A stretch of 19,911 bases of DNA from JBGPIK01 sp041484845. GTDB lineage: Bacteria; Desulfobacterota; Binatia; UBA9968. The stretch covers positions 1 to 19,911 of the forward strand of contig JBGPIK010000081.1 in NCBI GenBank assembly GCA_041484845.1, given 5' to 3'. Under the pieces are notes generated by a model. The model made no database searches, was not told the DNA's origin, and saw only the letters and a program-made list of their open reading frames with translations. Positions 15,568 through 19,911 of this stretch are shown here, piece after piece; the first letter of the stretch is position 1, and each line of letters opens with the position of its first letter. A program made the translations under genes and the position numbers.

Positions 15568-18258
15568 ATGGCGGAACGGGGTATCGACCAGAACGAAGAG
15601 AAAAAGTCATACGGCAGCATTTTTGTTGTTAGCATCGCCCTGCTGGTGGCCTTATCCTTGTGGGCCTTCTGGGACGACAACATCACGCGTCGTCCGTGGA
15701 AAGCTTTCCAGGAGCGATTTTACCGGCTCGACTACAGCCGAGCGATGGCGGCGTACAATGAAGAGGACAAAAAACTCCAGGCGGACGCAAACTACAAAGA
15801 GCTGAGCCAAAAACTGGCTGATGCCCAAGCGAGTCTCAAACGGGGCGACCTCAACCGCAAGCTTGCCGCCCTGGAAAAACAGGAAGACGAAGCCACGGTC
15901 CGGTTCAAAGAGATCGACCAGGATGTCAAATTTATCAAGAGCGAGTTGGAAGAGACCTGGTACGAATTCGATCATGCGGTGCAGCAAAAAAGGGATCCGA
16001 GACCCTACCAAGAGCACATTGAGGAGCTGAACAAGGAAAAGGCCAAACTCGATCCACAGCTGGATGCGGCGCAAGCGAAGCGCGTTCAGATCAAGGAGGA
16101 AATCAACAAAATTAATGCGGGCGTGAAGGATCTCGAAGACCAGCTGGCCAAGCTTACGGCGGAACGCGATAAGTGGGTTCGGATCATGGAAAACGTGACC
16201 TTCAAGATCGGCCCATTCTCTTTTTATAAGATCCCCAAAATCCAGCAGGTGGCTTTGGACGAGTTTGATCGCAATCGGTTTGATCAACCGGTCGCTCGTG
16301 TCGATCGCTGTCAAAGCTGTCATCTCGCGATCAATCGACCGGGATTTGAAGACCAGCCCAATCCTTTTAAGACCCATCCGCGCCGTGAAGTGTTGCTAGC
16401 GGATAACGCCCATCCGGCTGATAAATTCGGCTGTACATCCTGCCACGACGGGCAAGGCGTAGCGGTGAGCAGCGTGAAACAGGCGCACGGCGAGGTGCCT
16501 TACTGGGAAACGCCTTTGCTGCGCGGCGCTAAAGTACAATCCAGCTGCACGTCGTGCCATCTCGACGTGCAAAAATTTGAAGAAGCGCCGCTGCTCACGC
16601 AAGGTCAGGTGCTATTCGAGCAGGTGGGCTGTACGGGCTGTCATTTGGCCAAAGGATACGACAATATCCCAAAGATCGGTCCTAGCCTGACCAAGATCAA
16701 CGCGAAGGTAGATCCGAGCTGGATGGTGCGTTGGATTGAGAGCCCGCACAAGTTCCGTCCGCGCACGCGTATGCCGAATTTCGATCTTAAGGTAGACGAT
16801 GCCACGGCCATCGCCGCTTTTCTTTGGTCACTTTCAAAGGACGATGCCGACAAGTGGACTCAAGAGCATCCGCTGCCGGCCGGATTCCGCGAAGGCGACG
16901 CTGATCAAATCGCAAGGGGCAAACAGCTAACTGAAAGCGTGGGCTGTAAAGGCTGCCATGGCTTTGCCGAGGGCGAGTTCACGACGACCATCGGCAAGGC
17001 GAAGGATTTGGTTCCAAACCTCAAAGATGTCGCCGCTAAAGTCGGCCCGCAATGGACTTACAATTGGATCAAAAACCCGCGTGGCTTTTCTCCCGATACC
17101 CGGATGCCGAGCTTGCGTTTGTCTGATGAGGAAGCTCTAGGGATTACCTCTTACCTCATGACTCTCGGCGCTAAGCAGGCCCCCATCGCCGGCATTCAGG
17201 AAAAGCTCGCAGATCCGAACGCTATCAAGCGCGGGGAAACCCTGGTGCGTAAGTGGGGCTGCTTCGGTTGTCATGAAATCAAAGGAATGGAGAAGGAATC
17301 CCGTATCGGTGTCGAGCTGACGACCTTTGGCTCCAAGACTCTGGAAGAACTTTTCTTCGGCAATCATACCGACATTAAGGAAACTTGGGACGACTGGACT
17401 TACAACAAGCTCAAAACGCCGCGGACTTATGCCACTGAACGCGTCGAACAGTTGATGCCCCAATTCGATCTGACCGATGATGACATCAAAGCTTTGCGCG
17501 TTCTTCTCGCCGGTTTCCGTGAACGCAAAGTGGCCAAGCGTTACCAAGCGGATCAGAGCGACCGGGTGGTCCAGGTCGTTGAAGGTCGCCGTTTAATGCA
17601 TCAATATAACTGTATTGGCTGTCATGAGATTGAAAAACGCGGCGGATTTGTCAAAAAATATTATGAAAACCCGGCTTCCGCTCCGCCACTGCTCAATGGC
17701 GAGGGCGAGAAGCTGCAATCGAACTGGTTCTTTAGCTTCATAAAGGCGCCATTTTCGCTGCGGCCGTGGCTGCAAATTCGTATGCCGACCTTCGGCTTGT
17801 CGGACGAGCACGCGAATCAATTGGTAAGCTACTTTAATGGCCTGTCGAAAGTTGATATACCCTATGCGTATATCGATGACAAAAAGATTCCACCGGAGCA
17901 TCTCGACGCGGCGCGAGTGCTTATTTCCAAGGATTATTTCAACTGCTTTAGCTGCCATCAGCAGGGGGAAAGGAAACCTGAAGGGCCGCCGGAAGGCTGG
18001 GCGCCGGATCTAACGCTAGCGCGTCAGCGGCTCAATCCGAATTGGATTCTCAAGTGGCTACAGGATCCGCAAAAGATTCAACCGGGAACCAAAATGCCGT
18101 CGTTTTATCCCGGCGGTCCCGATAATGTTCTTGGCGGCAAAGACGACAAGCAAATAGAAGCGTTGCGTGATTACCTCATGAGCATCGGCAAGGGTGCTGA
18201 GGCGACGGCTGCGCCACGGTCCCCAGCGCCGGGGAAGATGAAAATGGCGCGGAATTGA
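15568..18258 (+). CDS. Membrane-anchored octaheme cytochrome c with long coiled coil
   Basis: An 896-residue protein with an N-terminal anchor helix (about residues 12-32, IFVVSIALLVALSLWAFW). About 170 charged residues rich in heptads follow (about 45-215; ELSQKLADAQASLKRGD to VKDLEDQLAKLTAERDKW), a long coiled coil. Then come eight CXXCH sites, with first Cys at 248, 289, 327, 355, 460, 565, 682 and 793. The last five each pair with a downstream methionine motif (TRMPNF, TRMPSL, QLMPQF, IRMPTF, TKMPSF), so they are five tandem class I cytochrome c modules. The first three lack such a Met. The product is periplasmic and tethered. It would receive electrons from the Rieske/b6 subunits, in place of cytochrome f or c1. 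Confidence 0.9.
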   Translation: MAERGIDQNEEKKSYGSIFVVSIALLVALSLWAFWDDNITRRPWKAFQERFYRLDYSRAMAAYNEEDKKLQADANYKELSQKLADAQASLKRGDLNRKLAALEKQEDEATVRFKEIDQDVKFIKSELEETWYEFDHAVQQKRDPRPYQEHIEELNKEKAKLDPQLDAAQAKRVQIKEEINKINAGVKDLEDQLAKLTAERDKWVRIMENVTFKIGPFSFYKIPKIQQVALDEFDRNRFDQPVARVDRCQSCHLAINRPGFEDQPNPFKTHPRREVLLADNAHPADKFGCTSCHDGQGVAVSSVKQAHGEVPYWETPLLRGAKVQSSCTSCHLDVQKFEEAPLLTQGQVLFEQVGCTGCHLAKGYDNIPKIGPSLTKINAKVDPSWMVRWIESPHKFRPRTRMPNFDLKVDDATAIAAFLWSLSKDDADKWTQEHPLPAGFREGDADQIARGKQLTESVGCKGCHGFAEGEFTTTIGKAKDLVPNLKDVAAKVGPQWTYNWIKNPRGFSPDTRMPSLRLSDEEALGITSYLMTLGAKQAPIAGIQEKLADPNAIKRGETLVRKWGCFGCHEIKGMEKESRIGVELTTFGSKTLEELFFGNHTDIKETWDDWTYNKLKTPRTYATERVEQLMPQFDLTDDDIKALRVLLAGFRERKVAKRYQADQSDRVVQVVEGRRLMHQYNCIGCHEIEKRGGFVKKYYENPASAPPLLNGEGEKLQSNWFFSFIKAPFSLRPWLQIRMPTFGLSDEHANQLVSYFNGLSKVDIPYAYIDDKKIPPEHLDAARVLISKDYFNCFSCHQQGERKPEGPPEGWAPDLTLARQRLNPNWILKWLQDPQKIQPGTKMPSFYPGGPDNVLGGKDDKQIEALRDYLMSIGKGAEATAAPRSPAPGKMKMARN

Positions 18259-18320
18259 ATATTTACCACGTCTGAGGCGTCGAAAAAACAAAGTAAAACA
18301 GAAATTTTAAGGAGGCCAGT

Positions 18321-19034
18321 ATGAACAAGCTAGGATCGTTTCTCTTATCGGCAGCTTTGCTCACGCTCCCGGTTAGCAGCATGGCGGCGTACGAAGGCGG
18401 TGATGTGAAGGACGGCGGCACTATCTCCGGTACGGTTAAGTTCAAGGGCACCACGCCCGCCCCAAAGAAGCTCGATGTCGGAAAAGATAAAGAGGTCTGC
18501 GGTAAAACTACGAAAACGGACCAGTCCCTGGTCGTCAATAACGGTAATATTGTAAACGCGGTGGTGACGATTACCGATATCAAGAAGGGCAAAAAAATCG
18601 AGTTGAAGAAAGTGCAACTCGACCAAAATGGTTGCCAGTATCACCCTCATGTCTTGGCGTTCCCGGCGGGCAGTACGGTAGAGGTTCTCAATCCGGATGG
18701 TATTCTTCACAACATCCATTCCTACAGCAAAGTCAACAGCGCGTTTAATATGGCACAGCCAAAATTCAAAAAGACCTTGGAAGTAAAGATCGACAAGCCG
18801 GAGCCCATTGAAATCAAATGCGATGTGCATGGCTGGATGCAGGGCTGGTTGGTTGCGACCGACAGCCCTTATGCTGCGGTGACCGACGATTCGGGTAACT
18901 TCAAGCTCACCGATGTCCCGGCGGGTACTTATACGGTTGAGGTATGGCAGGAAAAACTCGGCAAGAGCACTCAGAAGGTTACGGTCAAGGCGAAAGAAGA
19001 CGCAAAAGCCAACTTTGAGTTAGCGGGCAAATAA
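18321..19034 (+). CDS. Secreted cupredoxin with C-terminal carboxypeptidase-regulatory-like domain
   Basis: 237 residues with a signal peptide (cleavage near residue 22, SSMA|A). A cupredoxin-like fold follows, with likely type 1 copper ligands H130 (LHNIH), C167, H170 and M173. The last three give CDVHGWM, the Cys-x2-His-x2-Met spacing of amicyanin and pseudoazurin. An NGCQYHPH motif around residue 110 might bind a second metal. The C-terminal part (AVTDDSGNFKLTDVPAGTYTVEVWQ) is a carboxypeptidase regulatory-like beta sandwich. The ribosome binding site AAGGAGG is excellent, 5 nt before the ATG. It follows the octaheme gene by 62 bp and ends the operon, so a role as soluble acceptor or donor for the complex is likely but inferred. 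Confidence 0.85.
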   Translation: MNKLGSFLLSAALLTLPVSSMAAYEGGDVKDGGTISGTVKFKGTTPAPKKLDVGKDKEVCGKTTKTDQSLVVNNGNIVNAVVTITDIKKGKKIELKKVQLDQNGCQYHPHVLAFPAGSTVEVLNPDGILHNIHSYSKVNSAFNMAQPKFKKTLEVKIDKPEPIEIKCDVHGWMQGWLVATDSPYAAVTDDSGNFKLTDVPAGTYTVEVWQEKLGKSTQKVTVKAKEDAKANFELAGK

Positions 19035-19052
19035 CCGTTTCCTGATTGCTGC

Positions 19053-19090
19053 AAAAAGCACGGCACTCAACGGGTGCCGTGCTTTTTTTT
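19053..19090 (+). terminator. Strong intrinsic terminator
   Basis: A perfect 14 bp stem (19053-19066 with 19074-19087; core AGCACGGCAC/GTGCCGTGCT) closes a 7 nt loop. An unbroken T-run (19083-19090) forms part of the stem and continues past it. It lies 18 bp after the cupredoxin stop and marks the end of the respiratory operon. Confidence 0.95.
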
Positions 19091-19422
19091 GCTTCTTTTC
19101 AGTCCACCCCGCGTTGCACGGGCGGAACAAGCTGGGCTTAAACGCGAGAGCGTACAGCCGAGTCCTCAAAGTAGCGCGCTCCATCGCCGGATCGCGCCCG
19201 CGGAGAAAACATCGAAGCATCGCATATTGCCGAAGCGATTCAATATCGCAGCTTTGGATCGAAGAAGATAGGAGTCCAGAGCACGCCTGTGCCATAGGTA
19301 AAAATCTGGTCCTAATATTTTCTTACTCGGTCAATCCGCCAACGCTGTTTTTTATCTTGTCATCCACGCAAGACATGTCGTTTTATTTTCTCAACTGTGA
19401 AAAGCGTTTTCGCCGAGACCAT

Positions 19423-19430
19423 TTGCACCA
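19423..19430 (+). promoter_or_regulatory. NtrC-like half site (TTGCACCA)
   Basis: TTGCACCA equals the left arm of the enterobacterial NtrC enhancer (TGCACCA-N5-TGGTGCA). The right arm is not present (ATTGTTTTTG follows), so it is a half site only. It lies about 130 bp upstream of the sigma-54-like -24 element, a usual enhancer distance. Confidence 0.25.
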
Positions 19431-19556
19431 AATTGTTTTTGTAATGTGCCGGTTCTGATCTACCGCCTTGATCCTTCGAAGTTTTTCTTTTCGACGTGAG
19501 CTTTGCCGCCATCTTCTCCTTCGCTTCGAAGGCGCAAACGCTCGGCCATTAAAGAC

Positions 19557-19572
19557 TGGCACGTGTTTTGGT
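19557..19572 (+). promoter_or_regulatory. Candidate sigma-54 (-24/-12) promoter
   Basis: CTGGCACGTGTTTTGGT (19556-19572) fits the sigma-54 consensus TGGCACG-N4-TTGCW, except for G in place of C in the -12 element. The GG and GG dinucleotides are 12 positions apart, as required. The transcript would start near 19583 and leave a leader of about 50 nt before the ATG at 19636. The promoter is oriented toward that gene. Confidence 0.5.
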
Positions 19573-19635
19573 TCATCGCTCCGCAGTTCGAACCAACCGT
19601 TCGGAAATTCGATTGCCGCAACAGGAGACGCAGCC

Positions 19636-19911
19636 ATGAAGGACACGCTTCAAAGTCTCGTCATTTCGCAACGAGTTTTGCTCTCTCTCTCTCTCTCTCT
19701 CTCTCTCGGTTGCGGTGGCTAGCCGCTGAAATTTTTCTCATCTGTACTTTGCTCGTTTCCGTCACATCAGCCTTTGCGCAGAGCACCGACTCACAGCAAA
19801 GCGCCGCAGTCCAGCCGGACGCACAGACGGTCGTGCCTGAGGCCCCCAAACAACAACCGCAAACCAAGACAGCAACGCTTGCCGCCGGTGTTGACTCCTC
19901 GGCCGGTTCCA
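19636..19911 (+). CDS. Secreted/membrane protein, 5' part; frame broken at the CT tract (phase-variable?)
   Basis: ATG 19636 has a fine ribosome binding site (AGGAG at 19623-19627, 8 nt spacer) and reads MKDTLQSLVISQRVL, then Leu-Ser repeats from the CT tract. In this copy it stops at TAG 19720-19722 after 28 codons. The frame two bases over continues with AAEIFLICTLLVSVTSAFA|QS, an excellent signal peptide. A Gln/Pro-rich linker (QSAAVQPDAQTVVPEAPKQQ) then runs open to the window end. Losing one CT unit, or gaining two, would join them. A TTG at 19710 could start the second frame directly but has no ribosome binding site. The family is not decided. A leader of this kind plus a sigma-54 promoter would fit an Amt ammonium transporter, but the defining part is beyond the window. 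Confidence 0.6.
19681..19707. repeat. (CT)13.5 dinucleotide microsatellite
   Basis: An uninterrupted CT tract of 27 nt. It lies 45 bp inside a reading frame that begins at ATG 19636. Dinucleotide tracts of this length slip readily in replication, and a change of one unit alters the frame. It is the only such repeat in the window. Confidence 0.98.

Larger units (their letters stand above)
19091..19635. other. 545 bp intergenic region with regulatory signals
   Basis: No reading frame here shows family resemblance or a good ribosome binding site. The left half (19091-19400) holds nothing that I can name. The right half has an NtrC-like half site, two identical CTTCGAAG palindromes 50 bp apart (19474-19481 and 19524-19531), a sigma-54-like promoter at 19557-19572, and an inverted repeat TTGGTTC/GAACCAA (19568-19574, 19590-19596). 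It serves as the upstream region of the gene starting at 19636. Confidence 0.5.

Noticed and set aside
19091..19400. Frames of 65-114 codons after the terminator
   Set aside because: They overlap each other, have no good ribosome binding site or domain, and lie in plainly intergenic sequence.

Overview
This 19.9 kb window comes from a bacterial chromosome of moderate GC content. It carries no tRNA, rRNA, insertion sequence, integrase or CRISPR array that I can see. Three things limit the host: a LysW amino-group-carrier gene cluster, a Rieske/cytochrome b complex of b6c type joined to a long multiheme cytochrome c, and Gram-negative-style lipoprotein and secreted proteins. This combination suggests an uncultured soil or subsurface lineage near the former Deltaproteobacteria (for example Binatota, Methylomirabilota or Tectomicrobia). 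That placement is an inference and not a proof.

Region 1 (1-4373, minus strand) is a lysine and/or arginine biosynthesis cluster on the LysW carrier. Reading in the direction of transcription it runs lysW, lysX, lysY/argC, a 225 bp gap, a class II glutamine amidotransferase, lysZ, and a lysJ/argD aminotransferase cut by the window edge. Most junctions overlap (ATGA or 8 bp). lysW encodes only 54 residues. The start of the aminotransferase gene is tandemly duplicated, which creates a 13-codon mini-cistron.

Region 2 (4677-10954) is a mixed envelope and transport block. It holds a secreted SIMPL-domain protein diverging from an M48 metalloprotease lipoprotein, a 12-helix MFS carrier, a solitary ABC ATPase, a 14-helix DHA2-type MFS exporter, and a convergent DUF3750-like protein.

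Region 3 (11155-12881) holds moeA (molybdenum cofactor) and ispF (isoprenoid precursor), probably translationally coupled.

Region 4 (12944-19090) is the most distinctive block, a respiratory operon. It encodes a small two-helix membrane protein, a Rieske protein, cytochrome b6 with the heme-ci cysteine, a five-helix C-terminal cytochrome b partner whose PEWY motif reads APWY, a 55-residue membrane protein, an 896-residue membrane-anchored cytochrome with a long coiled coil and eight CXXCH sites, and a secreted cupredoxin. A strong intrinsic terminator closes it. Together they look like a quinol-oxidising complex that passes electrons through a tethered multiheme wire, perhaps to the cupredoxin.

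Region 5 (19091-19911) is a 545 bp intergenic stretch with a sigma-54-like promoter and an NtrC-like half site. It leads into the start of a secreted or membrane protein gene whose signal-peptide region contains a (CT)13.5 tract. As sequenced, the well-placed ATG is out of frame with the downstream reading frame by exactly one CT unit. That is what a phase-variable contingency gene would look like, although a sequencing error would look the same.
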